This document shows, one piece after another, positions 36,532 to 45,855 of a DNA stretch of 64,000 nucleotides. The notes under the pieces are model-generated. The model did no database searches. It saw nothing but the letters and a program-made list of their open reading frames with translations, and was not told where the DNA came from. Both the position numbers and the translations under genes were made by a program. The DNA comes from Cupriavidus gilardii (lineage in GTDB: Bacteria; Pseudomonadota; Gammaproteobacteria; Burkholderiales; Burkholderiaceae), in contig NZ_VZOV01000012.1 of NCBI RefSeq assembly GCF_008801915.1, positions 95,507 through 159,506 of the forward strand, read 5' to 3'. Position 1 is the first letter of the stretch. Each line of letters begins with the position of its first letter.

Positions 36532-37670
36532 ATGCCCTTACGTCCTTGATGCCTGAAGCGGTGCGCCCTGCCAGCGGCGAGCAAGCCGCCGGACACGCTG
36601 CGGAGCGCGCGCCCGTACCGGTGCCGGTGACGATCCTGACCGGCTTTCTCGGCGCGGGAAAGACCACGCTGCTGAACCATATCCTGACCGAGCGGCACGG
36701 CCATCGGATCGCGGTGATCGAGAACGAGTTCGGCGAGGTCGATGTCGATTCGGATCTGGTGCTGAGCTCGGACGAAGAGATCTACCAGATGACCAACGGC
36801 TGCATCTGCTGCGTGGTCGATGTGCGTACCGATCTGGTCCGCATCCTGCAGAAGCTGCTGGCGCAGCCCGAACGCTTCGACCATATCATCGTCGAGACCA
36901 GCGGCCTCGCCGACCCTACCCCCGTGGCAGCGACCTTCTTCATGGACCACGAGGTGGCGCGCGAGGTCGCGCTCGACGGGGTGGTCACGCTGGTCGACGC
37001 GCTGCATATCGAAAGCCATCTGGACGATCCGCGGCTGCGCGGCTTCGACAATCAGGCGGTCGACCAGATCGTCGCGGCCGACCGCATCGTCATCAACAAG
37101 ACCGACCTGGCCGACCCGGCGGCGGTGGACGCGCTGGAGGCGCGGCTGCGCCGGCTCAACGAGGGCGCGCAGATCCTGCGTTCGAACTACGCGCGCGTCG
37201 ACCTGCGGCGGATCCTGGGGATCGGCGGGTTTACGCCGGGGCTGGCCGTGCTCGACGACAGCGAGGACGAGCACGGCCACGATCACGATCATGGAGAAGG
37301 CCACGTCTGCGACGAGCACTGCGGCCACGACCACGACCACGACCACGATCGCGAGCACGCGCACCGCCACGACCCCTCGGTGTCTTCCGTCTCGCTGGTG
37401 TTCGACCGGCCGTTCGACGGAGACCGCCTCGCCAGCGCGATCCGAGCCTTGCTGGCGGCGCAGGGCGACGACCTGTTCCGCATCAAGGGCATCGTCGCGG
37501 TCGCCGGCAGCGGGCGGCGCCATGTGCTGCAGGCCGTGCACCGGCAGCTCGACCTGCATGCGGGCGATCCATGGCTGGACGCGCCGCGCGACAGCAAGCT
37601 CGTCTTTATCGGCCGCAACCTGGACCGCGGCCGATTGCAGACAATGCTCGGGATCTGCCTGGCACGTTGA
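36528..37670 (+). CDS. COG0523 (CobW/ZNG-like) GTPase metallochaperone with His-rich loop
   Basis: The 380-residue protein has Walker [10 protein letters not shown] (39-47), the family metal-binding CxCC motif GCICC (C92, C94, C95), [18 protein letters not shown] and the guanine-recognition NKTD. Between about 240 and 285 is a His/Asp-rich loop (repeated HDHD/HGHD units and a Cys pair) that should bind zinc. Such proteins hand metal to client enzymes. It is coupled to ubiX by ATGA overlap, so the likely clients are this cluster's amidohydrolases. Confidence 0.93.
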   Translation: MNALTSLMPEAVRPASGEQAAGHAAERAPVPVPVTILTGFLGAGKTTLLNHILTERHGHRIAVIENEFGEVDVDSDLVLSSDEEIYQMTNGCICCVVDVRTDLVRILQKLLAQPERFDHIIVETSGLADPTPVAATFFMDHEVAREVALDGVVTLVDALHIESHLDDPRLRGFDNQAVDQIVAADRIVINKTDLADPAAVDALEARLRRLNEGAQILRSNYARVDLRRILGIGGFTPGLAVLDDSEDEHGHDHDHGEGHVCDEHCGHDHDHDHDREHAHRHDPSVSSVSLVFDRPFDGDRLASAIRALLAAQGDDLFRIKGIVAVAGSGRRHVLQAVHRQLDLHAGDPWLDAPRDSKLVFIGRNLDRGRLQTMLGICLAR

Positions 37671-37765
37671 GGCGAGGGCGCAGCGTCGCATCGGCGCCGT
37701 GGCGGCGGGGAGGCGGGGCGGAAAAACCGCGCCGCCACGGCTGGGATCGCTGGATAAAACTGCCT

Positions 37766-38794
37766 CTATCCTTCGCGCCGATGCGCGCGGCGCAACGTGT
37801 CCGACGGCAGTTCCCCGAATTCGCGCCGGTATTCGCGCGAGAACATGCTCAGATGCACGAAGCCGTGCCGCAGCGCGATCGCGGTCACGGCGCCCGGCTG
37901 CTGCGGCGCCCGTAGCAGGCTGTCGCGCGCGCCCTGCAGGCGCAGCAGCCGCAGATATTCCATCGGTGTCGCGTTCTTGCTGCGCCGGAAGCCGACCTGC
38001 AGCGAGCGCTCCGACACGCCGCAATGGTCGGCGAGTTCGCGCATCGTGATCGGACGATCGAGATTGCGGCGCAGGTACTGGATGGCCCGCCGCACATAGG
38101 TCGGCAGCGTCGGCTGGAAGCGTCGCGGCAGCGTGGCGCCGTCGCCGGAGAACTGGTCGAACAGCAGCGTCGACACCACCATATGCTCGATGCTGGCGTC
38201 GATGGTCGGGTTGGCGGCGCCGGCCCGGCGCGTGCGCATCTCCGCGCGCAGATATCCCACCAGTGCCTGCCAGCGCTCGGCCAGCCCATTGCGGCCATTC
38301 AGCCCATCATCGCTGGCCAGGCGCGGCGCGAACGCGATCGGCGCCGGCGGTTCGAAGCCGAAATGCTCGCGGAACGCATGTTCGATCGCGCGCCGGCGCA
38401 GCACCACGCAAAAACGTTCGCAATCCTTATCGAGCAGCAGCCGCGTGCGCAGCGTCGGCGAGGCAATCAGCGTGCTGCCGTGCGCGAAATGCTGCGACTG
38501 GCCCTCGGTCAGCGCCTCGCAATGGCCGGCCACCGTGGTCTGGATCACGTACTCGTCCTTGCCGGCCTGCGGCTCGATCTCCATCGCGGTGCTGTAGCGG
38601 ATATCGACCAGCGACAGCTGCCCGATATGGCATTGCTCGCCTTCGACATGCAACGGTGCGCGCGTATCGAGCGGCCGTACGCGTGCCGGCCCGAACAGCC
38701 GCGCGCACAGCGCTTGCACGTGAAGCAGCTCGCTGGCGTGGAAACGATGGACGGCGCCGTTGCCGGGCGCGGAAACGTCGGAAGGCGGCAGCAT
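37766..38794 (-). CDS. AraC-family transcriptional regulator
   Basis: The frame opens at 38959; ATG 38794 gives 342 residues beginning MLPPSDVSAPGNG, but the upstream start cannot be excluded. An AraC-binding-like N-domain (YSTAMEIEPQAGKDEYVIQT, VAGHCEALTEGQSQHFAHGST) precedes two helix-turn-helices (ITMRELADHCGVSERSLQVGF, HGFVHLSMFSREYRREFGELP). This architecture controls aromatic-acid genes in many proteobacteria. It sits between two blocks of the cluster, divergent from the permease, and is the probable activator. Confidence 0.87.
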   Translation of the reverse strand: MLPPSDVSAPGNGAVHRFHASELLHVQALCARLFGPARVRPLDTRAPLHVEGEQCHIGQLSLVDIRYSTAMEIEPQAGKDEYVIQTTVAGHCEALTEGQSQHFAHGSTLIASPTLRTRLLLDKDCERFCVVLRRRAIEHAFREHFGFEPPAPIAFAPRLASDDGLNGRNGLAERWQALVGYLRAEMRTRRAGAANPTIDASIEHMVVSTLLFDQFSGDGATLPRRFQPTLPTYVRRAIQYLRRNLDRPITMRELADHCGVSERSLQVGFRRSKNATPMEYLRLLRLQGARDSLLRAPQQPGAVTAIALRHGFVHLSMFSREYRREFGELPSDTLRRAHRREG

Positions 38795-39088
38795 GGAAAC
38801 GTCGAGCAGAGGATGCGGTGGCAGGCATCGGGGCAGGCGGTGCGCGCCTATCGTAAGGGCCGCCGTTGCCGACGGCAAAGCCGGGACAAACCCGCAGCGC
38901 ACCGCGGCATGGCCATCGTGTTCCTGGACCATCGCGTCGCCGTCGCACCGCCATTGCACGGCGGCCTCACATCGCTGCGCTTTGCGCCTATCGCCTTCGC
39001 AATTGCGCTATGAGGGGATGGGCGCGGCCGCTACTGTGGCTGCAGGCGCCGCTTCGAGCGCCCTACAGCCACCACCAAGGAGACGACG
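38795..39088. other. Divergent promoter region between araC-type gene and NCS2 permease
   Basis: About 294 bases. A longer N-terminus of the AraC gene could use part of it. No clear -35/-10 or operator was found by eye. Confidence 0.4.
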
Positions 39089-40435
39089 ATGGCTTCGCCC
39101 CAACACCCGGTCGACGCGGTGCTGCCGCCGCGCGCCATGCTCACGCTGGGCTTCCAGCACATGCTGGTCAGTTATCTGGGCGCGATCACGGTGCCGATGA
39201 TCGTCGCCGCGGCGCTCAAGATGACGCCGGCGCAGACCACGCTGCTGATCAGCACCGCGCTGTTTACCTCGGGCATCGCCACGCTGCTGCAGACCGTCGG
39301 CTTCTGGAAGTTCGGCGTGCGGCTGCCGATCATGCAGGGCGTCGCGTTCAGCTCGGTCGGTCCGGTGATCGCGATCGGCACCGATCCGTCGCTGGGCTTC
39401 CAGGGCGTTTGCGGCGCGATCATCGGCGCGGGCGTGATCACGCTGCTGCTGGCGCCGGTGATCGGCCGGCTGCGGCAGTTCTTCCCGCCGGTGGTCACCG
39501 GCTGCATCGTCACGGCGATCGGCCTGTCGCTGTTTCCGGTTGCCTATCAATGGCTCGGCGGCGGGCGCGGTGCGCCCCAGTTCGGTGCGCCGGTGTTCTT
39601 TGCGGTCGCGGTCGGCGTGGTCGCGCTGATCCTGGCGATCAATCGCTACGGCAGCGAGTTCCTGCGCAACCTGTCGGTGCTGATCGGCCTGCTGGCCGGC
39701 GCGGCGGTCGCGACCGCGCTTGGCATGGGGGACTTCACCGAGGTCCGCCGCGCACCGTGGTTCACGATGGTGCAGCCGTTCGCCTTCGGCCTGCCGGTAT
39801 TCGATATCGGTGCGATCGTCACGATGACGATCGTGATGCTGGTGCAGATGGTCGAGTCGATGGGGCTGTTCATCGCGATCGGCGATCTGGTCAAGCGCCC
39901 GGTCAGCGAACGCGAGGCGACCAACGGCCTGCGTGCCAACGGCCTGGCCAGCGCGATCGGCGGCATGTTCGCGGCCTTTCCGTATATCGCGTTCATGGAG
40001 AACGTCGGGCTGGTGATCGTGACGGGCGTGCGCAGCCGCTGGGTGGTGGCGACCTGCGGCCTGATGCTGTGCGCGGTCGCGCTGGTGCCCAAGATCGGCG
40101 CGCTTTTTGCGTCGATCCCGGCCGCGGCGCTCGGCGGCGCCGCGCTGGTGATGTTCGGCGTGGTCGGCGCGGCGGGCATCAAGACGCTGGGCCAGGTCGA
40201 CTACGAGAACAACCGCTCGAACCTGACCATCGTCGCCATCACGCTGGCCTGCGCGCTGATGCCGGTGATCATGCCGTCCGTGCTCGAGAAGCTGCCCGAA
40301 GCGCTGCAGCCGTTCGTGCACAGCAGCGTGATCATCGCCTGCGTGGTGTCCGTCTTCCTGAACCTGCTGCTCAACGGCCTGCCGGGCCGTGACGCACCGC
40401 TGGCGCACGCCGGCGAACATGCCCCGGAGATCTGA
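39089..40435 (+). CDS. NCS2-family nucleobase (xanthine/uracil-type) permease
   Basis: AAGGAG precedes the ATG. The 448-residue membrane protein has the NCS2 landmarks: GFQHMLVSYLGAITVPMIVA at the N-terminus, LPIMQGVAFSSVGPVIAIG, GVITLLLAPVIGRLRQFFPP, VTGCIVTAIGLSLFPVA and MVESMGLFIAIGDLVKRP (about 248-265). NCS2 carriers import purines, uracil or related heterocycles with protons. It begins the right half of the cluster, 3 bases before the deaminase, and probably imports the cluster's substrate. Confidence 0.93.
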   Translation: MASPQHPVDAVLPPRAMLTLGFQHMLVSYLGAITVPMIVAAALKMTPAQTTLLISTALFTSGIATLLQTVGFWKFGVRLPIMQGVAFSSVGPVIAIGTDPSLGFQGVCGAIIGAGVITLLLAPVIGRLRQFFPPVVTGCIVTAIGLSLFPVAYQWLGGGRGAPQFGAPVFFAVAVGVVALILAINRYGSEFLRNLSVLIGLLAGAAVATALGMGDFTEVRRAPWFTMVQPFAFGLPVFDIGAIVTMTIVMLVQMVESMGLFIAIGDLVKRPVSEREATNGLRANGLASAIGGMFAAFPYIAFMENVGLVIVTGVRSRWVVATCGLMLCAVALVPKIGALFASIPAAALGGAALVMFGVVGAAGIKTLGQVDYENNRSNLTIVAITLACALMPVIMPSVLEKLPEALQPFVHSSVIIACVVSVFLNLLLNGLPGRDAPLAHAGEHAPEI

Positions 40436-40437
40436 TC

Positions 40438-41862
40438 TTGACTGAAGTCCAATGTCTGAACGAAAAACAGCGCGAGATCCTGCGCGACAACCTGCTGATC
40501 CGCGGCGCCGCTGCGGTGATGACCGGCCAGGCGGGCCCGGCGGCGCGCGCCGGCGCGGCCGATATCCGCATCCGCGACGGCCGCATCGCCGAGATCGCGG
40601 CGGGACTCGCGCCGCTGCCCGGCGAGCGCGTGCTCGACGTCCCGGGCGCCGTGGTCTACCCGGGCTGGATCAATACGCACCACCATCTGTTTCAGAACCT
40701 GCTGAAGGCCGTGCCGGCCGGCATCAACGCCGACCTGCAGGCCTGGCTCGCGGCGGTGCCGTATCCGCGCCTGGCGGCCTTCACTCCCGAGGTGCTGCGC
40801 GCCGCGGTGCGGCTCGGCATGGCCGAGCTGCTGCTGTCGGGCACCACCACCTGCGCCGATCATCACTACCTCTATCACCACGGCCATGGCGCCGAGACCG
40901 GCGACCTGCTGTTCGACGCGGCCGCAGAAATGGGGCTGCGGCTGGTGCTGTGCCGCGGCGGCGCGATCCAGTCGGCGGCCGACCATCCCGGCATGTCCAA
41001 GACCGCGCTGGTGCCGGAGACGCTCGACGAGATGGTCGCCGATATCGAACGGCTGAAGGCGCGCTATCACGACCCGGCCGGCGATGCGATGCGCCGCGTC
41101 GCGGTGGCGCCGACCACGCCGACGTTCTCGCTGCCGCCCGCGATGCTGCGCGAGCTGGCGGAGTTCGGCCGCGGTCTCGGCCTGCGCCTGCATACGCATC
41201 TGTCGGAGACCGACAACTACGTTCGCTTCTGCCGGGAGAAATATCGCTGCACGCCGGTGGAGTTCGTCGGCGAGCATGGCTGGCTGGGCCCGGACGTCTG
41301 GTTCGCGCATCTGGTCACGTTGTCGCCCGAGGAAATCCGCATGCTGGCCGCGACCGGCACCGGCATGGCGCACTGTCCGGTCAGCAATGCGCGGCTGGGC
41401 AGCGGGGTAGCGCCGGTGCGCGCGCTCGCCGATGCCGGCGTGCGCATCTCGCTCGGTGTGGACGGTGTCGCCTCCAATGAATCCGGCAGCATGGTCCACG
41501 AGGCCAACTTCGCCTGGCTGGTGCACCGCGCGGTCGGCGGCGCCTCGCAGACGACGGTCGAGGAGGTGATTCACTGGGGCACGGCAGGGGGTGCCGCGGT
41601 GCTGGACCTGCCGCGGATCGGCACGCTGGCGCCCGGGCAGTCGGCCGACCTGGCGATCTACGACGTCAGCGGCCTGCGCTTCCACGGCTTTCACGACATC
41701 GCCGCCGCGCCGGTGGCGGCCGGCGAACCGACGCTGGTGCGCCACGTGTTCGTGCGCGGACGCCAGGTCGTGCAGGACGGTGCGATCGTGGGACTGGACC
41801 TCGAGGCGCTGCGCCGCGAGGCGGGGGAGGCGATGCGGGTGTTGCAGCGGGCCGCGGCCTGA
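40438..41862 (+). CDS. Guanine/triazine-type deaminase (ATZ/TRZ amidohydrolase family)
   Basis: The start is a TTG 8 bases after GGAG, immediately beyond the permease stop, giving 474 residues. Metal motifs: HHH at 81-83 in GWINTHHHLFQ, a histidine in LHTHLSETDNY, WFAHLVTLS, AHCPVSNARLGSG and GVDGVASNES. This pattern resembles 8-oxoguanine deaminase and hydroxyatrazine-type hydrolases that remove an amino group from an N-heterocycle. The gene's coupling to a nucleobase permease supports that. The exact substrate is unknown. Confidence 0.9.
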   Translation: MTEVQCLNEKQREILRDNLLIRGAAAVMTGQAGPAARAGAADIRIRDGRIAEIAAGLAPLPGERVLDVPGAVVYPGWINTHHHLFQNLLKAVPAGINADLQAWLAAVPYPRLAAFTPEVLRAAVRLGMAELLLSGTTTCADHHYLYHHGHGAETGDLLFDAAAEMGLRLVLCRGGAIQSAADHPGMSKTALVPETLDEMVADIERLKARYHDPAGDAMRRVAVAPTTPTFSLPPAMLRELAEFGRGLGLRLHTHLSETDNYVRFCREKYRCTPVEFVGEHGWLGPDVWFAHLVTLSPEEIRMLAATGTGMAHCPVSNARLGSGVAPVRALADAGVRISLGVDGVASNESGSMVHEANFAWLVHRAVGGASQTTVEEVIHWGTAGGAAVLDLPRIGTLAPGQSADLAIYDVSGLRFHGFHDIAAAPVAAGEPTLVRHVFVRGRQVVQDGAIVGLDLEALRREAGEAMRVLQRAAA

Positions 41863-41901
41863 GCGAGACCTGAGCGAGACCTGAGCGCGGCCCAAGGCCG
41901 A

Positions 41902-41929
41902 GTCAGCGCGCCGTTGCCGGCGCGCTGAC
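41902..41929. terminator. 12-bp perfect hairpin between convergent genes
   Basis: GTCAGCGCGCCG and CGGCGCGCTGAC pair perfectly around a TTGC loop, between the deaminase stop and the Gly-rich gene stop. It lacks a T-tract, so it may end transcription weakly in both directions or protect 3' ends. A tandem GAGCGAGACCT repeat precedes it. Confidence 0.5.
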
Positions 41930-41936
41930 GCCTGGC

Positions 41937-42428
41937 TTAGCGGCCGCCGGAGCCGCCGCTGGTCCCGCCCGAGCCGCCCGCGCCGCCGGAACCCATGCCG
42001 CCGGTGCCAAGCCCGCCGGTACCGGTGCCGGTACCGCCCGAGCCCGAGGTGCCCGTGCTGCCGGAACTGCCGGGGCTTCCAGGGCTGCCGGAGCCCATTC
42101 CCGAGCCGGTGCCGGATCCGGTGCCGGTGCCACCGGTCCCACCGCTGCCGGAACGCCCGCGCGGGGCACTGGCGCCGCTCTTGCTGCCCGAACCGCTGCC
42201 GGACTGATAGCCCGAGGTGCCACCGCTGCCGCTGGTGCTGCCCGAGCCCGTGGCACTGGTACCCGTGCCGGGGGTCGTGCTGGGTCCGGCGCCGGCACTG
42301 CCGCCACCGCTGCTGCTCCCGCCACTGCCGCCGCTGCCGCTTCCCGCCCCGCCGCCTTGCGCGAGGGCCGCGCCGGCCGCGAGCGCCAGGCAAGCAGCAA
42401 GCGCTGCTGCCAAGGTCGTTGATTTCAT
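41937..42428 (-). CDS. Secreted Gly/Ser-rich low-complexity protein
   Basis: GGAG lies 8 bases before ATG 42428. The 163-residue product has a Sec signal peptide (MKSTTLAAALAACLALAAGA, cleavage near ALA/QGG), followed almost entirely by Gly, Ser, Thr and Pro in imperfect GSGGTG/SGSG repeats, with one short basic patch KSGASAPRGRSG. No domain was recognised. It could be a matrix or surface-associated protein. It lies 222 bases downstream of an MFS gene. Confidence 0.75.
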   Translation of the reverse strand: MKSTTLAAALAACLALAAGAALAQGGGAGSGSGGSGGSSSGGGSAGAGPSTTPGTGTSATGSGSTSGSGGTSGYQSGSGSGSKSGASAPRGRSGSGGTGGTGTGSGTGSGMGSGSPGSPGSSGSTGTSGSGGTGTGTGGLGTGGMGSGGAGGSGGTSGGSGGR

Positions 42429-42651
42429 GCTGTCTCTCCAGGATGTGTGATATCGCCGGGCGTCGCCCGGCGTTCGTTCTGTCGTTGCGCGCAGACGGGC
42501 TAGCGCGACGCAAGTTGCATGCCGTGATGGCATGCGTCACATCCACGGGGAAGGGTAGAAGAGGCTTGCAGCATTGGCCGGGAAGCGGTGCAGATTTGGC
42601 GTGTGGCGGCGGCGTGTCGATTCGCGCCGCCACGCCAGTTGGCGCGGCCGG

Positions 42652-43857
42652 TCAGTGCGACATCGCGCCCGCGGTGCCGCCGCCGCGATGGACCACGCCG
42701 TCGGCGCGATCGAGGCGGCCGCTCCAGGCGGTCAGCGCCAGCGCGACCAGCACTACCACCGCGCCGATCCACGGCGTATGCATCAGGCCAAGGTGCGTCA
42801 CGATCAAGCCGCCCGCCCACGCGGCGCCGGCGATGCCGAGATTGAACGCGGCGATATTGAGGCCGGAGGCGACGTCGACCGCCTGCGGCGTGAAGCGCTC
42901 GGCCTGCTTGACGACATAGACCTGCAGGCCCGGCACGTTGCCGAAGGCCACCGCGCCCCAGGCCAGCACCGTCGCCACCACCAGCCAGCGGTGCGGCGCG
43001 GTGAAGTTCAGCACCAGCAGCACCGCGGCCAGCAGCACGAACATCGTCTTCAGCGCCGGGATCGGGCCGTGGCGGTCGGCCAGGCGGCCGCCCCAGATAT
43101 TGCCCGCGGCAACCGACAGGCCGTACACCAGCATCACCAGGCTGACCGCGCCCGCGTCGAAGCCGGACACGTCCTGCAGGATCGGCGCGAGAAAGGTGAA
43201 GGGGATGAACGAGCCGCCGTAGCCGATCGCGGTCTTCGCATAGACCAGCAGCAGCCGCGGTTCGGCCAGCACGCGGGCCTGCTGCATCAGCGACGCGGGC
43301 GGCGCATGCCGGATGCCGGACGGCACGAACAGCAGGCTGCCGACGAAGGCGACCACACCGAGCGCCGACACGGCCAGGAAGGTCTCGCGCCAGCCGAAAT
43401 GTTGGCCGATGAAGGTGCCCAGCGGCACGCCGGTTACCAGCGCGACGGTAAGGCCCGTAAACATGATGGCGATCGCGCTGGCGGCCTTCTCGCGCGGCAC
43501 CAGTCCGGTCGCGATGGTCGAGCCGATCGAAAAGAACACGCCGTGGGCGAGGCCGGTCAGCACGCGGGCCAGCACCAGCGAGCCGTAGCCCGGCGCCTGC
43601 CATGCCAGCAGATTGCCGAGCGTGAACAGCGCCATCAGCGACAGCAACAAGGTCTTGCGCGGCAGGCGGCCGGTCAGCGCGGTCAGCAGCGGGGCGCCGA
43701 CGGCGACGCCGAGCGCGTACAGGCTGACCAGCAGGCCGGCGGAAGGCAGCGACACGTTCAGATCGGCCGCGACGGTGGGAATCAGGCCGACGATGACGAA
43801 CTCCGTCGTGCCGATGGCGAATGCGCTGATCGTCAGCGCCAACAGGGCGAGGGGCAT
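42652..43857 (-). CDS. MFS transporter (AraJ/YdhP-like efflux)
   Basis: The 401-residue protein begins directly with the first helix (MPLALLALTISAFAIGTTEF, EFVIVGLIPTVAADLNVS), the hallmark of the DHA1 AraJ/YdhP group. It has about 12 helices and the loop LTGRLPRKTLLLS. It is divergent from a LysR gene 209 bases away that probably controls it. The substrate is unknown. Confidence 0.9.
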   Translation of the reverse strand: MPLALLALTISAFAIGTTEFVIVGLIPTVAADLNVSLPSAGLLVSLYALGVAVGAPLLTALTGRLPRKTLLLSLMALFTLGNLLAWQAPGYGSLVLARVLTGLAHGVFFSIGSTIATGLVPREKAASAIAIMFTGLTVALVTGVPLGTFIGQHFGWRETFLAVSALGVVAFVGSLLFVPSGIRHAPPASLMQQARVLAEPRLLLVYAKTAIGYGGSFIPFTFLAPILQDVSGFDAGAVSLVMLVYGLSVAAGNIWGGRLADRHGPIPALKTMFVLLAAVLLVLNFTAPHRWLVVATVLAWGAVAFGNVPGLQVYVVKQAERFTPQAVDVASGLNIAAFNLGIAGAAWAGGLIVTHLGLMHTPWIGAVVVLVALALTAWSGRLDRADGVVHRGGGTAGAMSH

Positions 43858-44066
43858 GATGGCCTCCAGGTATCGGGGATTGGGGTATGGGGGATTGGAA
43901 TGGCCCGCATTGTGACCCTCGCCGGCTTGCCGATTAATCCGTTAATATGCAGAAAATATTTGATCGGTAGTCAACAATCGCGACCTCCCGGATTGCCATG
44001 TGGGGTCCCGGTCCCGGCCCCGCTCGGCCGGGACCGGGCGCGATCGCTCCCGCAGGAAACCCCGCC
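43858..44066. promoter_or_regulatory. Divergent promoter region of MFS and LysR genes
   Basis: An AT-rich core at about 43930-43970 (TTAATCCGTTAA and AGAAAATATTTGATC) stands out from the GC-rich flanks and is the likely promoter/LysR binding area. No exact site is assigned. Confidence 0.45.
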
Positions 44067-45005
44067 ATGAAGATGACCCTGGAAGAATTGCTGGCCTTCG
44101 TCACCGTGGTCGACAGCGGCTCGATCACGGCCGCGGCCGACCAGCTGGGCCAGACCGTCTCCGGCGTCAGCCGGGCGCTGGCGCGGCTCGAGGACAAGCT
44201 GGCCACCGCGCTGCTGCGGCGGACCACGCGCCGGCTGGAGCTGACCGAGGAGGGCGCCGCGCTGCTCGCGCATGCCCGCGCGATTCTGGGCGCGGTGGAC
44301 CAGGCCGAGGACCAGATCGCGCTGCGGCGGCAGAAGCCGGCCGGCAAGCTGCGCATCAACGCCGCCTCGCCGTTCATGCTGCATGTGGTGGTGCCGCTGG
44401 TCGACGACTTCCGCCGCGCCTATCCCGAGATCGAGCTGGAGCTGCACAGCAGCGACCAGATCATCGATCTGCTGGAGCACCGCACCGATGTCGCGATCCG
44501 CATCGGCGCGCTGCGCGATTCGACGCTGCATGCCAGGCCGCTGTGCCACAGCCGCTTGCGGGTGCTCGCCAGCCCGGCTTATCTGAAGGCGCACGGGCGG
44601 CCGCGCTCGGTCGGAGAGCTGGCCCGCCACAGCCTGCTCGGCTTCACGCAGCCCGACAGCCTGAACCGCTGGCCGCTGCGGGACGAAGCCGGCAACGAGT
44701 TCGAGATCACGCCGGCGGTGTCCGCCTCCAGCGGCGAGACGCTGCGGCAGCTGGCGCTGGCCGGCCAGGGCGTGGTGTGCCTGGCCGATTTCATGACGGC
44801 CCAGGATCGGGCCCGCGGCGACCTGGTGCAGCTGTTTCCGCGCGAGACGCTCGATGTGCGCCAGCCCATCCATGCGGTCTACTATCTGAACACGCAACTG
44901 TCGGCGCGCATTGCCTGCTTTCTGGACTTTCTGGCGGCGCGGATGCAGGACGAAGCGCCGCGCCAGGGCTCGAATCGCCCACCAGCCGGGCGCCTGCGTC
45001 ATTGA
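44067..45005 (+). CDS. LysR-family regulator
   Basis: ATG 44067 is chosen (AGGAAA upstream; the family N-terminus MKMTLEELLAFVTVVDSGSI begins there) although the frame opens at 43998. It has 312 residues: helix-turn-helix (ITAAADQLGQTVSGVSRALARLEDKL) and effector domain (LRINAASPFMLHVVVPLVDDF). It resembles the DmlR/YhjC-like group. It is divergent from the MFS gene. Confidence 0.9.
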   Translation: MKMTLEELLAFVTVVDSGSITAAADQLGQTVSGVSRALARLEDKLATALLRRTTRRLELTEEGAALLAHARAILGAVDQAEDQIALRRQKPAGKLRINAASPFMLHVVVPLVDDFRRAYPEIELELHSSDQIIDLLEHRTDVAIRIGALRDSTLHARPLCHSRLRVLASPAYLKAHGRPRSVGELARHSLLGFTQPDSLNRWPLRDEAGNEFEITPAVSASSGETLRQLALAGQGVVCLADFMTAQDRARGDLVQLFPRETLDVRQPIHAVYYLNTQLSARIACFLDFLAARMQDEAPRQGSNRPPAGRLRH

Positions 45006-45186
45006 GGCGTCTTTGGTATACTGTCGCGTTTCCCCGCGCGACCGGAAATGCCACCGCCAGGGGCCAGCCGCACCGGCATCCGTCCCTGCATGAAGCAGAT
45101 GGGCTGGCATAGCCAGGGCACTGTCCGTCGCCAACCATCCAGTTCGAACCCATCGGTCGAACAGACAGGTCGAACCGACCCCAAGC

Positions 45187-45822
45187 ATGACTTACGCCGT
45201 CAAGGAAATCTTCTACACGCTGCAGGGCGAGGGCGCCAACGCGGGCCGTGCCGCCGTGTTCTGCCGCTTCGCCGGCTGCAATCTGTGGACGGGCCGCGAA
45301 CAGGACCGCGAGCAGGCGATCTGCCGCTTCTGCGATACCGATTTCGTCGGCACCGACGGCACGCTGGGCGGCAAGTACCGCAGCGCCGAAGAACTGGCCG
45401 CGCAGGTCGCCTCGCAATGGCCGCAAGGCGCGGGCGGCCGCCCGCTGGTGGTCTGCACCGGCGGCGAGCCGCTGCTGCAGCTCGATGCGCCGCTGATCGA
45501 CGCGCTGCACGCGCAGGGCTTCGAGATCGCGATCGAGACCAACGGCACGATCGCGGTGCCGGACGGCATCGACTGGGTCTGCGTCAGCCCGAAGATGGGC
45601 GCCGAACTGGTGGTGACACGCGGCGACGAGCTCAAGGTCGTGATCCCGCAGCCCGGCCAGGACTTCGCGGCATACGAGGCGCTGGATTTCCGCTATTTCC
45701 TCGTGCAGCCGATGGACGGCCTGCTGGCGCGCGAGAATACGGCCCTCGCCGTCGATTTCTGCCAGCGCCATCCGCGCTGGCGCCTTTCGCTGCAAACCCA
45801 CAAGCTGCTGGGCATCCGCTAG
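45187..45822 (+). CDS. queE: 7-carboxy-7-deazaguanine synthase
   Basis: QueE is a radical-SAM enzyme of queuosine synthesis that contracts 6-carboxytetrahydropterin to CDG. The 211-residue protein begins YAVKEIFYTLQGEGANAGRA and has the atypical iron-sulfur motif CNLWTGREQDREQAICRFC, i.e. CX14CX2C, as in the characterised Burkholderia QueE. TGGEPLLQ (SAM/ligand contact) and CVSPKMG follow. A TATACT -10-like element lies at 45017. It is followed by queD. Confidence 0.96.
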   Translation: MTYAVKEIFYTLQGEGANAGRAAVFCRFAGCNLWTGREQDREQAICRFCDTDFVGTDGTLGGKYRSAEELAAQVASQWPQGAGGRPLVVCTGGEPLLQLDAPLIDALHAQGFEIAIETNGTIAVPDGIDWVCVSPKMGAELVVTRGDELKVVIPQPGQDFAAYEALDFRYFLVQPMDGLLARENTALAVDFCQRHPRWRLSLQTHKLLGIR

Positions 45823-45855
45823 GCGTCTGCCGCACGGGTCCCGGCACCGGCCTTC

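Noticed and set aside
37286..37375. Short CACGAC/CACGAT repeats that look like a tandem-repeat locus
   Set aside because: They encode the His/Asp-rich metal loop of the GTPase and need no separate element.
39008..40420. 470-codon open frame antisense to the NCS2 permease
   Set aside because: His/Arg/Gln/Asp-rich composition with no motif; an antisense shadow caused by high GC codon bias.
40201..42633. 810-codon open frame antisense to the deaminase and over the Gly-rich gene
   Set aside because: It has no family features and overlaps two supported genes.
45023..45186. preQ1 riboswitch before queE
   Set aside because: The leader does not show the short H-type pseudoknot with an A-rich tail; only a -10-like element at 45017 was noted.
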